Source: Hymenobacter wooponensis
GTDB taxonomy: Bacteria > Bacteroidota > Bacteroidia > Cytophagales > Hymenobacteraceae
Assembly (NCBI RefSeq): GCF_004745865.1
Contig: NZ_SRKZ01000001.1
Coordinates: forward strand, 806,001 to 870,000
DNA: 64,000 nucleotides
Reading direction: 5' to 3'
Shown in pieces: positions 1-7,918 of this stretch; the first letter of the stretch is position 1, and each line of letters begins with the position of its first letter. The position numbers and the translations under genes were made by a program. The notes under the pieces were generated by a model. That model saw only the letters and a list, made by a program, of their open reading frames with translations, searched no databases and had not been told where the DNA came from.

Positions 1-347
1 ATACCGATGCTAAGCAACAGCTGCTTGGCGTAAAGAAAGCTACGCTCAGTACCTACTCCGCCGAAAGCCAGCAGACCACGAACGAGATGGCCCAGGGCCT
101 GCACCGCCAACTCCCCGACGCCGACGTGTGCGTGGCAGTAACGGGCTTGTGCGGCCCCGGCCAGTCAGAAACGCCCGACAAGCCCGTGGGTACCGTTTTC
201 GTGACCGTACTGTTTAAGGGCCATGCCCACGAGTACCGCGAGCAGTTTAATGGGAACAGCGATGCCATTCGGCAACAGGCGACGGAGTTCATCTATCGTA
301 AGCTAGCTGAACTGCTAGACCGCGAGCAGGTGGCCCCGGCCACCTAG
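1..347 (+). CDS. cinA: CinA-family nicotinamide-nucleotide amidohydrolase, C-terminal part
   Basis: Partial gene: the reading frame is open from base 3 and ends at TAG 345-347. The visible 114 residues match the C-terminal amidohydrolase (PncC-like) domain of CinA. It has the segment LLGVKKATLSTYSAESQQT, a Gly-rich stretch around CGPGQSETPDKPVGTV, and the terminal helix RQQATEFIYRKLAELL. The family deamidates nicotinamide mononucleotide in pyridine-nucleotide salvage, and some members are linked to competence. The stop overlaps the converging gene on the other strand by a few bases. The N-terminal molybdopterin-binding-like domain, if present, lies outside the window. Confidence 0.85.
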   Translation, partial: TDAKQQLLGVKKATLSTYSAESQQTTNEMAQGLHRQLPDADVCVAVTGLCGPGQSETPDKPVGTVFVTVLFKGHAHEYREQFNGNSDAIRQQATEFIYRKLAELLDREQVAPAT

Positions 348-1390
348 GCCTGTATGCGTCGGTTGGCGCGCCCCACCAGCATTAGCTGCAGATTGAGGCG
401 TACCACATCTCCAATACTGCGGCAAGGCGTGAACAGATCGGTGGTGTGATGCTTGTTCAGTTCTAGTTTTAATTGATCTACTTTCTCTGGAGGCGATATT
501 TCGTCTCGGCGCATGCAGTCCATTAGATCCTTGAGGCGGTAACGCTCAGAGCGTACGCGCCGGGCCATCAGGGTACGCTCCTCCGCCTGATACTGCCGAA
601 TGGTTTCGGGCTCTAGCAGTTTGCTGCATAGCATTACCACTTCGCGGTTGTCCTTGAAATACTGGGGCATGTACATGGTCTTCTTGCCCTCGTAGCTCTG
701 CTGATCAAAGTCGATGGCGCGCACCCGGTACTGCTCGTCTTCAAAGTCGGGGGTTACTACTATCACGTAGTTGTAAGCGCGCATATCGCCCAGCAAACGG
801 GCAAAGCACCGCTCGTTAAACTTCACAAACTCCTTGGCAATGCGCACCTGGTTGAGGTGGGGCCGCTGCAGATGGTCGCGGATAAAATCGTCGCCGGGGA
901 TACCGGCTATATGCTCCTCAATGAGGGTATCGCCGTGCACGAGGTAGTTCATGCTATTTGGCGAGAGCAGATGCTCTAGCTCTAGGCCATACACTCGCGA
1001 GGCATCGGCCCGCTTCACGTAAAAGTAATCGTAGTTGTCGTTGAGCTGATTCACGATGCGCACCCGAAACGGGTTGCTGTTTCCGAAGCGGCAGTAGTCG
1101 ATACGGTCGGCCAGCAAGTGGTCAGTGAAAGATAAGTCTCCTCCCGTCTTGAGCAAGGCGTACACTTGGGCAAGGCCTTCACTTAGCTCACGTAGGGCTT
1201 GGGGCTCGTAAAACACCGTTTCCCAGAGCGTATCCCGTTCCTGCCGATCAAGGAGCGGAAAGCTACCACTGGTGCGGGTAAGGTCGGCGTAGGTTACCGG
1301 TAGGCGCGTTTCCCGGTCGTACTGGTGCAGGTACTGACGCAGGGGCTTCCCAATGGTGTAGCTGATTTTTTTGCGGGAAATCGTAGTCAA
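344..1390 (-). CDS. Conserved protein of unknown function, possibly kinase-fold
   Basis: A 348-residue soluble protein with no signal peptide or membrane segment. I do not recognise the family with certainty. The middle contains LVHGDTLIEEHIAGIPGDDF, followed by FVKFNERCFARLLGDMRAYNY and then VRAIDFDQQSYEGKK. The spacing of a catalytic-loop-like D/N segment and a following DFD recalls protein-kinase-like or HipA-like folds, but this is inference. The C-terminal 100 residues are charged and helical. It converges on cinA with a 4-nt overlap and has no operon partner in view. The start gives the basic N-terminus MTTISRKKISY. Confidence 0.6.
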   Translation of the reverse strand: MTTISRKKISYTIGKPLRQYLHQYDRETRLPVTYADLTRTSGSFPLLDRQERDTLWETVFYEPQALRELSEGLAQVYALLKTGGDLSFTDHLLADRIDYCRFGNSNPFRVRIVNQLNDNYDYFYVKRADASRVYGLELEHLLSPNSMNYLVHGDTLIEEHIAGIPGDDFIRDHLQRPHLNQVRIAKEFVKFNERCFARLLGDMRAYNYVIVVTPDFEDEQYRVRAIDFDQQSYEGKKTMYMPQYFKDNREVVMLCSKLLEPETIRQYQAEERTLMARRVRSERYRLKDLMDCMRRDEISPPEKVDQLKLELNKHHTTDLFTPCRSIGDVVRLNLQLMLVGRANRRIQA

Positions 1391-1574
1391 TGGGCGGAGG
1401 AGCTAAGGGGGGTAGAAGGCATCTAACGCGGGAAAAGTGAAAAGATACACCCATCCGAAGCGTTGCTAAGTGGTTTTAGGTCACCACTTCGCCAAAAACT
1501 ACAATTCTTGCCTCATTGATTCGTCAAATTCCCGAACTTTGCTGTGCCGCGGGTTGCGGCTTGTTCGTGCTGTT

Positions 1575-2813
1575 ATGAAAAAACTGCTCCTCACACTTCT
1601 CGTTGTCCTGATCTGCCCGCTACTGTCTCAAGGGTGGGGCTTTTTTGGTCACCGTACCATTGCTCAGATTTCGGTATACGCCCTCCCCTCGTCTATGCGC
1701 GGCTTCTACTACCGCCACATGGCCGAGCTGGTGAAGCGCAGCACCGCCGCCGATGAACGTCGCGAAGCCGACCCAGCAGAAGCACCAAAGCACTTTATCG
1801 ATATGGACCACTACGGCGACAACCCCTTCGGGCTGATGCCGAAGCTCTACGACAAAGCCGTTGCCAAATACACCGCCGACACCCTCCGCAAATATGGTAC
1901 GGTGCCCTGGACGGTAATGGAACTGAAGGAGCAGCTCACCGAAGCCTTCCGCAAACGCGACACGGTAGCTATTGTGCGGCTTTCTGCCGACCTAGGCCAC
2001 TACGTTGCCGATGCCTATGTGCCCTTGCACACCACTGAGAATTACGACGGTCAGCTTACGAACCAGGCCGGCATTCATGCCTTATGGGAAAGCAAGCTGC
2101 CAGAGCGCAACATTGCCAAGTACAAGCTGGACTCTGAAGCCGCCAAGTATGTAAAAGACCCACAAACGGCTATTTGGCAGGTAGTGCAGGACTCATACGG
2201 CTTCTTGGGCGCCACCTTTGATTACGAAGACGACCTCAACAACAAGTTCACGACGGAGCAGAAGTACGTGTTTTCGCATAAGTATGGCAAAACCCGCCGC
2301 TCGTACTCTGATGCGTTTGCCGATGCATACCACGAAAAAGTGGGTGGCATGGTGGCCTACCGCCTCAAGCAGGCTCCAACCATGGTAGCTTCAATGTGGC
2401 TGACAGCCTGGAAAGATGCTGGCAGCCCCGACCTCGACGGCATGATGGCCAAGAAGCCGAGCAAAGCAGAAAAGGAAAAGCTGGAAGTGGAGCTGAAGGC
2501 TTGGGATAAGAATGAGTTGGTAGGCCAGCAGATGCTGTTGTCGCTGCAAAAGGTAGAGCAGGAAGCCCGCCCCGACCTCATCAATGCCGCGCAGGATATG
2601 GCTCCGGTGCAGGAAGAGCCGGCTCCGGCCGCTGTTACTCCTACCGGTTCACCGGTACCAGGTGCACCAGCCGTACCGGCCGGCACCAACAAAGTGAAAG
2701 TTAAAACCAAGACGCCCGACGCCCCTACTCAAAAGCAAAAGGCGAAGGCAGCTCCCGCTCCTAAAAAGAAAGCCGATGATGGCTGGGGGGCCCCAAGTGG
2801 GTCAGGCTGGTAG
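1575..2813 (+). CDS. S1/P1-type zinc-dependent nuclease, secreted
   Basis: A 412-residue exported protein. The start at 1575 is chosen because it gives a clear signal peptide (MKKLLLTLLVVLICPLLSQG). The mature protein then begins at Trp in GWGFFGHRTIAQ, as in the S1/P1 and zinc-phospholipase C fold, where the first Trp ligates zinc. Other expected zinc-binding segments are HFIDMDHYGD, LGHYVADAYVPLHTTENYDG and GIHALWESKLP. The family cleaves single-stranded nucleic acid or phospholipids at a trinuclear zinc site in the periplasm or outside. The last 70 or so residues are a low-complexity Pro/Ala/Lys tail not typical of the core fold. Monocistronic, with a terminator directly downstream. Confidence 0.85.
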   Translation: MKKLLLTLLVVLICPLLSQGWGFFGHRTIAQISVYALPSSMRGFYYRHMAELVKRSTAADERREADPAEAPKHFIDMDHYGDNPFGLMPKLYDKAVAKYTADTLRKYGTVPWTVMELKEQLTEAFRKRDTVAIVRLSADLGHYVADAYVPLHTTENYDGQLTNQAGIHALWESKLPERNIAKYKLDSEAAKYVKDPQTAIWQVVQDSYGFLGATFDYEDDLNNKFTTEQKYVFSHKYGKTRRSYSDAFADAYHEKVGGMVAYRLKQAPTMVASMWLTAWKDAGSPDLDGMMAKKPSKAEKEKLEVELKAWDKNELVGQQMLLSLQKVEQEARPDLINAAQDMAPVQEEPAPAAVTPTGSPVPGAPAVPAGTNKVKVKTKTPDAPTQKQKAKAAPAPKKKADDGWGAPSGSGW

Positions 2814-2832
2814 TCTAACGTAAGCCTTACAG

Positions 2833-2864
2833 AAAGCGGCTCCTATTTCGGGGCCGCTTTTTTT
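2833..2864 (+). terminator. Rho-independent terminator after the S1/P1 nuclease
   Basis: The stem AAAGCGGC...GCCGCTTT is followed by a run of seven T. It lies 20 nt after the nuclease stop codon. Confidence 0.85.
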
Positions 2865-3056
2865 GTACCTGTTTAGGTCAGGCAATGCATTGGGCTTTGC
2901 GGTTGATTAAGAGAGCCCGCAGAAGCATATTATCAGAAGTAAGCCTAGCCACGAGAGGCTACATCACAAGCTCAACTGTTTCATATATAGACCTTTATAC
3001 ATACGATAACATTCGGGCTTTCTTCAACTTATGGGCAGACTGGGCCGTTAGAAAAG

Positions 3057-3085
3057 CTCCGCTGCTGGCGGAGTGTTCTTTTTTT
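3057..3085 (+). terminator. Hairpin with T-run just upstream of Mn-catalase
   Basis: CTCCGC-TGCTG-GCGGAG is followed by TGTTCTTTTTTT. It lies about 20 nt before the Mn-catalase start, so it may be an attenuator in that gene's leader rather than a simple terminator. The preceding 190 nt (2865-3056) hold no gene I can support, only an AT-rich stretch that could contain the promoter. Confidence 0.5.
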
Positions 3086-3104
3086 ACCCTAAACAGAAGG
3101 TGCT

Positions 3105-4010
3105 ATGATTCTGCGTTATGACCGGCTGGCCGTGGAGCTGCCTAAACCCAAAAACCCTTCCCCCAATGATGCAGCTGCTATTCAGGAGCTATTGGGCGGT
3201 AAGTACGGGGAAATGTCGACCCTGATGAACTACACGTTTCAGTCGTTCAACTTCCGCGGTCGTAACCGCCTGCGGCCATTCTACGACCTCACGTGCAGCA
3301 TCGCGGCGGAAGAATACAGCCACATTGAAGCCGTATCATACGCTATCAATCTGCTACTGACGGGCCAAACGCCCCGGGGTAAAGATCCGGTACCGGCTCC
3401 ACTAGCTGGCGTTTCGGATGCTCGTAACAGCTACCATTTTCTGAGCAGCGCCCAGGCCGCATTGCCCGTCGACTCCATGGGCAACCCCTGGACGGGCCAT
3501 AATGTGCATGCCAGCGGCAACCTAAAGCTCGACTTGCTGCACAACTTCTTTCTGGAATGCGGTGCCCGCGCCAACAAAATGCGCGTGTACGAAATGGTAT
3601 CGGACCCCTGCGCCCGTACCATGGTAGGGTATCTGCTGGTACGCGGTGGCCTACACGTAGTAGCTTACGCCAAAGCTCTTGAGAAGCTCACGGGTGTAGA
3701 AGTAAGCAAACTGGTGCCCGTGCCTGAGCTAAGCAATGATGCATTCCCAGAAGCCAAGAAGCTGCAAGATCAGCAGAAGCTGCACCTTAAGCTTTACACC
3801 TTCAGCCCCGACGATTACAAGCAAGCAGGCATTATCTGGAATGGCACCCACCCAGAGGATGGGCAGCCACTGGAAGTAATTCAAGGTGGTTTTGAAGGCG
3901 TGCCTTACCCAGAACTGGAAGAAGAGCCCCAGCTCAACTCTCCCGGGGCCGACGACTACGACCCGCAAATGTTTGCTGATATAGCCAAGAAACTTGGTAT
4001 AAAGCTCTAG
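3105..4010 (+). CDS. Manganese catalase family protein
   Basis: A 301-residue protein of the non-haem dimanganese catalase family, which dismutates hydrogen peroxide in the cytoplasm. Metal-ligand segments typical of the family are visible: GKYGEMSTLMNYTFQSFNFR near residue 35, AAEEYSHIEAVSYAINLL near residue 66, and ECGARANKMRVYEM followed by GGLHVVAYAKALE near residue 150-190. Length is normal. A purine-rich segment (CAGAAGGTG) lies before the ATG. The upstream hairpin suggests leader control. It stands alone in its orientation between two terminators, which fits an oxidative stress gene. Confidence 0.92.
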   Translation: MILRYDRLAVELPKPKNPSPNDAAAIQELLGGKYGEMSTLMNYTFQSFNFRGRNRLRPFYDLTCSIAAEEYSHIEAVSYAINLLLTGQTPRGKDPVPAPLAGVSDARNSYHFLSSAQAALPVDSMGNPWTGHNVHASGNLKLDLLHNFFLECGARANKMRVYEMVSDPCARTMVGYLLVRGGLHVVAYAKALEKLTGVEVSKLVPVPELSNDAFPEAKKLQDQQKLHLKLYTFSPDDYKQAGIIWNGTHPEDGQPLEVIQGGFEGVPYPELEEEPQLNSPGADDYDPQMFADIAKKLGIKL

Positions 4011-4127
4011 GCCTCTCTGCTAAGCGCAAACGGCTATTTTTGGGTGCGGTCTTCTTCGGGAGGCCGCACCTTTTGCGTTTCTGCCCGTTTGCTACCTGGC
4101 CTAGGCCTCCCTTTCTGCCCGCTCCCT

Positions 4128-4877
4128 ATGAAACTCCTTTCTGCCACGCTCCTGCTTAGCGCCCTGCTAGCCACTGCCTGTAACCGTGCCCAACCCGAAA
4201 CGGCCAAAGATCCGGCAGCTCCGGCTCCCATACCCGGCCCCGATCTTATGACCCTGGTAGATTCGGGGGGCGTGGCGGAACGTCAGATACTGGCCTACGG
4301 GCAGGAGTACCCCGCTTCTGAGGTGATTATGCACACGCGCCTCGGCGATATGCGCATTCGGCTCTATGACGATACGCCCTTGCACAAAGCCAATTTCCTC
4401 TTGCTAAGCCGCAAAGGGGTGTTTGATGAAACGGTATTTCATCGGGTAGTGAAAGACTTCGCCATTCAGGGAGGAAACTCCAACTTCCGCACTATTCCAA
4501 TGAAGGAGTACCACCTCAAGCCCGAAGTGAAGCCCGAGCACTTTCACAAGTACGGTGCCCTGGCCATGGCGCGCTACGATGGTGCTCAGAACCCCGGCAA
4601 GCTTTCCTCTAACAACGACTTCTACATTGTGCAGGGCAAAAAGATGACGGCTGCCGAGGCCAAAGCCTCTTCCCCCCGCCCCCTTTCCCCCGAGCAGGTT
4701 CGTGCCTATACTACCATTGGCGGCACACCTGGCCTAGACGGCGAATACACCGTTTTTGGGGAAGTAATTGAGGGCTTGGATGTAATTAACAAGATTGCCA
4801 ACGAGCCCCTGGATCCCTACAACTGGCCGAAAAAAGACGTTCGAATTAAAATGGAGGTGATTGAGCCCAAGAAGTAG
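4128..4877 (+). CDS. Lipoprotein cyclophilin-type peptidyl-prolyl isomerase
   Basis: A 249-residue protein. The start at 4128 gives a lipoprotein signal peptide with lipobox LLATAC (Cys18). A Pro-rich linker is followed by a cyclophilin domain from about residue 75: MHTRLGDMRIRLYDDTPLHKANFL, VFHRVVKDFAIQGG, and GEYTVFGEVIEGLDVINKI. The core VFHRVV and QGG residues are present. An insertion between the QGG block and the C-terminal strands contains a Pro/Ser-rich loop. The enzyme should assist folding in the periplasm, anchored to a membrane by lipid. It is followed by a GC-rich hairpin. Confidence 0.9.
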   Translation: MKLLSATLLLSALLATACNRAQPETAKDPAAPAPIPGPDLMTLVDSGGVAERQILAYGQEYPASEVIMHTRLGDMRIRLYDDTPLHKANFLLLSRKGVFDETVFHRVVKDFAIQGGNSNFRTIPMKEYHLKPEVKPEHFHKYGALAMARYDGAQNPGKLSSNNDFYIVQGKKMTAAEAKASSPRPLSPEQVRAYTTIGGTPGLDGEYTVFGEVIEGLDVINKIANEPLDPYNWPKKDVRIKMEVIEPKK

Positions 4878-4913
4878 TCAGCTCATTTACAGAACCTTTC
4901 CTCATTGCAGTTG

Positions 4914-4954
4914 AACGCCCGGCCTCCTTGAGTAACCTCAGGAAGCCGGGCGTT
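4914..4954 (+). terminator. Hairpin after the cyclophilin gene
   Basis: The 10-bp stem AACGCCCGGC/GCCGGGCGTT has an inner CTCCT/AGGAAG pairing and is followed by TTATGTTGT. The T-tract is weak. Confidence 0.6.
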
Positions 4955-4977
4955 TATGTTGTGCTACTGATGCTAAG

Positions 4978-5439
4978 TTACAACCGCCGTACGGCTATCA
5001 GGCGCGTGTGCAGCACGTCGCCGGGTTGTTCCTGCAGAAGCTCCCGGGCTTCTGCACGGGTGTAGGTCATCATGTTGCTGGCATCGTTGCTAAAGAACCC
5101 CGGCGTGCTGGTATCCGCCTGCGGGTCCTTGGCTTCCTGCTTAGCGGGATGCAAATCCACTTCATTGGGCCGAACGGCAAACACCTGATAGAAGTAGTAC
5201 CGTTGCTCGGTGGTGTTTCGCGGTTGAAACTGCACCACATACACGTCGCCCACTTTAGGGTTTTGTAGCTGAGCGGAGAGTGTAGTATCTGCCGAAGCGG
5301 CGGCAGTGTTTGTGGCTGCCGGCGGGGCTTCGGGTGGGGTAGTAGCAGCCGCTTGCTCTGAGGACGGCGTTGAGTTACAACTGCTAACGAGCGTAGCACC
5401 AGCTAGCAGCACAGGTAGTAAGCGAGGTATGATTTGCAT
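4978..5439 (-). CDS. Small lipoprotein of unknown function
   Basis: A 153-residue predicted lipoprotein. The start at 5439 is preferred over the ATG at 5481 because it gives a normal signal sequence (MQIIPRLLPVLLAGATLVSSC, lipobox Cys21). The next 45 residues are Ala/Thr/Pro-rich and probably an unstructured tether. A compact domain follows with KVGDVYVVQF, YYFYQVFAVRPNEVDLHPAK and a C-terminal LIAVRRL. I do not recognise the family. It shares strand with the M13 peptidase but is separated from it by a terminator. Confidence 0.75.
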   Translation of the reverse strand: MQIIPRLLPVLLAGATLVSSCNSTPSSEQAAATTPPEAPPAATNTAAASADTTLSAQLQNPKVGDVYVVQFQPRNTTEQRYYFYQVFAVRPNEVDLHPAKQEAKDPQADTSTPGFFSNDASNMMTYTRAEARELLQEQPGDVLHTRLIAVRRL

Positions 5440-5484
5440 GAGGCAAGCTAATAAGGAATAATACGTAACGGGACGAGACACAAA

Positions 5485-5516
5485 AAAGGTGGCCTACACA
5501 GTGTAGGCCACCTTTC
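5485..5516 (-). terminator. Terminator of the M13 peptidase gene
   Basis: A near-perfect inverted repeat (AAAGGTGGCCTACAC / GTGTAGGCCACCTTT). On the minus strand it ends in TTTTTTG. It lies 28 nt past the peptidase stop. Confidence 0.85.
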
Positions 5517-5543
5517 TAAGTACTCGTACAAGCGGGCCGGAGC

Positions 5544-7655
5544 CTACCACACTTTCGCGCGGTCAGCTTGGGCACGTACCATCTTGGCGTTGTCCTTGCA
5601 GCCGAACGCCTCAAAGAACTCGGGCATGTTCATGAGGGGGCCAACCGTGCGGAACTGGCCCGGAGAGTGCGGGTCGGTCATAACCTGCTGACGCAGATAT
5701 TCGGGGCGGGCATTGGTGCGCCAAATCTGAGCCCAGGCCAGGAAGAAGCGTTGCTCAGGAGTATAGCCATCAAACTTAGGACGAGCACCGTTGCCGTACT
5801 GCTTCTGCAATTGCTTCTCCAGAGCCGTGTAGGCGATGTTCAGGCCACCGAGGTCGGCGAGGTTTTCGCCCATCGTCAGTTTGCCATTCACGTACACCGA
5901 GTCGAGGGGCGAGAAAGCGGAGTACTGCTTGCCCACCATATCGGCACGCTGCTCAAATTTGGCCGCATCTTCCTTGGTCCACCAATCTCGCAAGTTGCCC
6001 TGCGAGTCGTACTGTCGGCCCTGGTCATCGAAGCCGTGCGTGATTTCGTGGCCGATTACCGCACCCATACCGCCATAGTTTACCGCGTCGTCGGCCTTGG
6101 GGTCGAAGAACGGGGGCTGCATGATGCCAGCCGGGAACACGATTTCGTTCATCGGCGGGTTGTAGTAGGCATTCACTGTGGGCGGCGTCATGCCCCACTC
6201 ACCGCGGTCAATGGGTTTGCCAAAGTGCTTAGAGTTATCGATGCTGGCCCACTGACGAGCGGCTAGCACGTTCTTCAGGTACGACTCACGCGAGATGTTC
6301 AGCGAAGAGTAGTCCTTCCACTTATCGGGGTAGCCGATTTTCACGGTGAAGGCATTCAGCTTCTGCAAGGCCTCCTTCTTAGTAGCCTCGCTCATCCAGT
6401 CTGACTTCTGGATGTGCTCACCCATGGCCTCCCGGATGTTAGCCACCATTTGCATGGCTTTTTGCTTGGTATCGGGCGTGAAAGCCTTATCCACGTACAG
6501 CTGGCCAAATGCCTCGCCCAGGGCGCGGTCGGTGGCGCTGTTCATACGCTTCCAGCGGGGCTGCTGCTTTTTGGCACCCGTGAGCACCTGCGCAAAGCGG
6601 AACGACTCATCACCAAATGCCTTGGGCAGGGCCGAGGTCAGCGACGAGGTCATGTGCCAGCGCAAGTAGGTTTTCAGGTCGCCGAGGGGTTCCTGCTTCA
6701 ACATGGCGCTTTCTTCCTTGAAGAAGGCGGGCTGCCCCACAATGATTTCCTTAGCTGACCCAACTTGCAGCGCTTGCAGCGTGGCGGGCAGCCCCAGATT
6801 AGGGAACTGCTTGTTGGCCTCGGCCACCGTCATCTTGTTGTAGTTGGCGTAAGGGTCGCGCAGATCAACGCGGCTCTTGCTGGCTTTGGCGAGGCGCGTT
6901 TCCAGGCGCATCACGGTAGCGGCGTTCTTGGCGGCAGCAGCCTCCGAGTCGCCCAGCATTTTGAAGGTATTGGTCAGGTAGGTAATGTAGGCCGCCCGGA
7001 TGCCTTTGGAGCGGGCATCGTCTTTCAGGTAGTAGTCGCGGTCGGGCAACGATAGGCCACCCTGCCCAATTTGCACGGCGTACACAGTGCTGTTTTTCTC
7101 GTCCTGGCCTACATACTCGCCGTAGAATGCGCCGGTACCCAAAAGCTGCTGACGGGCAATTTCGGCCTGCAGCCCTTTCAGGTCTTTGATGGCGGCAATG
7201 CGGTTCAGCTCAGGCTGCAGGTACTTCAGGCCCGCTTTTTCAATGGCCATGGTGTCCATAGCCGAAGCATAGTAGTCGCCTACTTTCTGCTCATTCGAGC
7301 CTTTCGCTGCGGAGGTGTTCTTGGCAGCTTCCTCCAGAATCTGCCGCATTACGGCGTTGTTCTTGTCGCTAAGCTCATTGAAAGAGCCCCAGCGTACTTC
7401 GGCAGCCGGAATAGGGTTGTTCTTAAGCCAATTGCCGCTGGCAAATTGGTAGAAATCAGAGCAAGGGTCTACTGACTTATCGACGTTAGCCACGTTCAGG
7501 CCTACGCCAGGCGTTACTGTTTCTTCAGCGGGCGCTGCAGGGGCGGTAGTAGCAGCGGTGGCTACAGGAGCAGTTGTTTTGCTCGATGCGCAGCCCGCCA
7601 GGGCCAAACCAGCGGCGGCTACGGCCGCTAGGGTCAGGCTATTACGGTTTTTCAT
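5544..7655 (-). CDS. M13 family (neprilysin/PepO-like) zinc metallopeptidase, lipoprotein
   Basis: A 703-residue protein with lipobox LALAGC (Cys22), so it is probably lipid-anchored facing the periplasm or the outside. The N-terminal M13 domain starts at VDPCSDFYQFASGNWLKNN. The catalytic domain has the zinc site GHEITHGFDDQGRQYD around residue 535 and the third-ligand region GENLADLGGLNIAY near residue 600. It also has the substrate-binding NAYYNPPMNEIVFPAGI and the terminal Trp of AKVW typical of M13 enzymes. The family cleaves oligopeptides up to about 40 residues. Length is full. It is monocistronic, with a divergent promoter region shared with xseA. Confidence 0.95.
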   Translation of the reverse strand: MKNRNSLTLAAVAAAGLALAGCASSKTTAPVATAATTAPAAPAEETVTPGVGLNVANVDKSVDPCSDFYQFASGNWLKNNPIPAAEVRWGSFNELSDKNNAVMRQILEEAAKNTSAAKGSNEQKVGDYYASAMDTMAIEKAGLKYLQPELNRIAAIKDLKGLQAEIARQQLLGTGAFYGEYVGQDEKNSTVYAVQIGQGGLSLPDRDYYLKDDARSKGIRAAYITYLTNTFKMLGDSEAAAAKNAATVMRLETRLAKASKSRVDLRDPYANYNKMTVAEANKQFPNLGLPATLQALQVGSAKEIIVGQPAFFKEESAMLKQEPLGDLKTYLRWHMTSSLTSALPKAFGDESFRFAQVLTGAKKQQPRWKRMNSATDRALGEAFGQLYVDKAFTPDTKQKAMQMVANIREAMGEHIQKSDWMSEATKKEALQKLNAFTVKIGYPDKWKDYSSLNISRESYLKNVLAARQWASIDNSKHFGKPIDRGEWGMTPPTVNAYYNPPMNEIVFPAGIMQPPFFDPKADDAVNYGGMGAVIGHEITHGFDDQGRQYDSQGNLRDWWTKEDAAKFEQRADMVGKQYSAFSPLDSVYVNGKLTMGENLADLGGLNIAYTALEKQLQKQYGNGARPKFDGYTPEQRFFLAWAQIWRTNARPEYLRQQVMTDPHSPGQFRTVGPLMNMPEFFEAFGCKDNAKMVRAQADRAKVW

Positions 7656-7918
7656 AAGGAGACTGTGTGGGTTGGATAAGTGCAGATGTGCTGAGCAAGG
7701 TAAGCGAAAAAGCCATGTTATGCGGTGGGTGGGTTATCGCCGAAGGGGCTCTTGCGGAACGCAAGGACGGAGCTAGGCCAGGTAGCGTTGCACGGCTCAG
7801 GTACAGGTGCACATCTGGTGGTTGCGGCCTGCCCCAGCGGGAACTTCTCTGGCCTAGCGCACTATTTCCGGTACTTCCGAGTTCACAGTTCACCACTTCT
7901 CGCCGTAACTTGCAGTCT

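Noticed and set aside
2885..3121. 78-residue ORF between the S1/P1 nuclease and Mn-catalase
   Set aside because: Poor protein-like composition. It runs through a hairpin/T-run and into the Mn-catalase start in another frame; more likely leader sequence.
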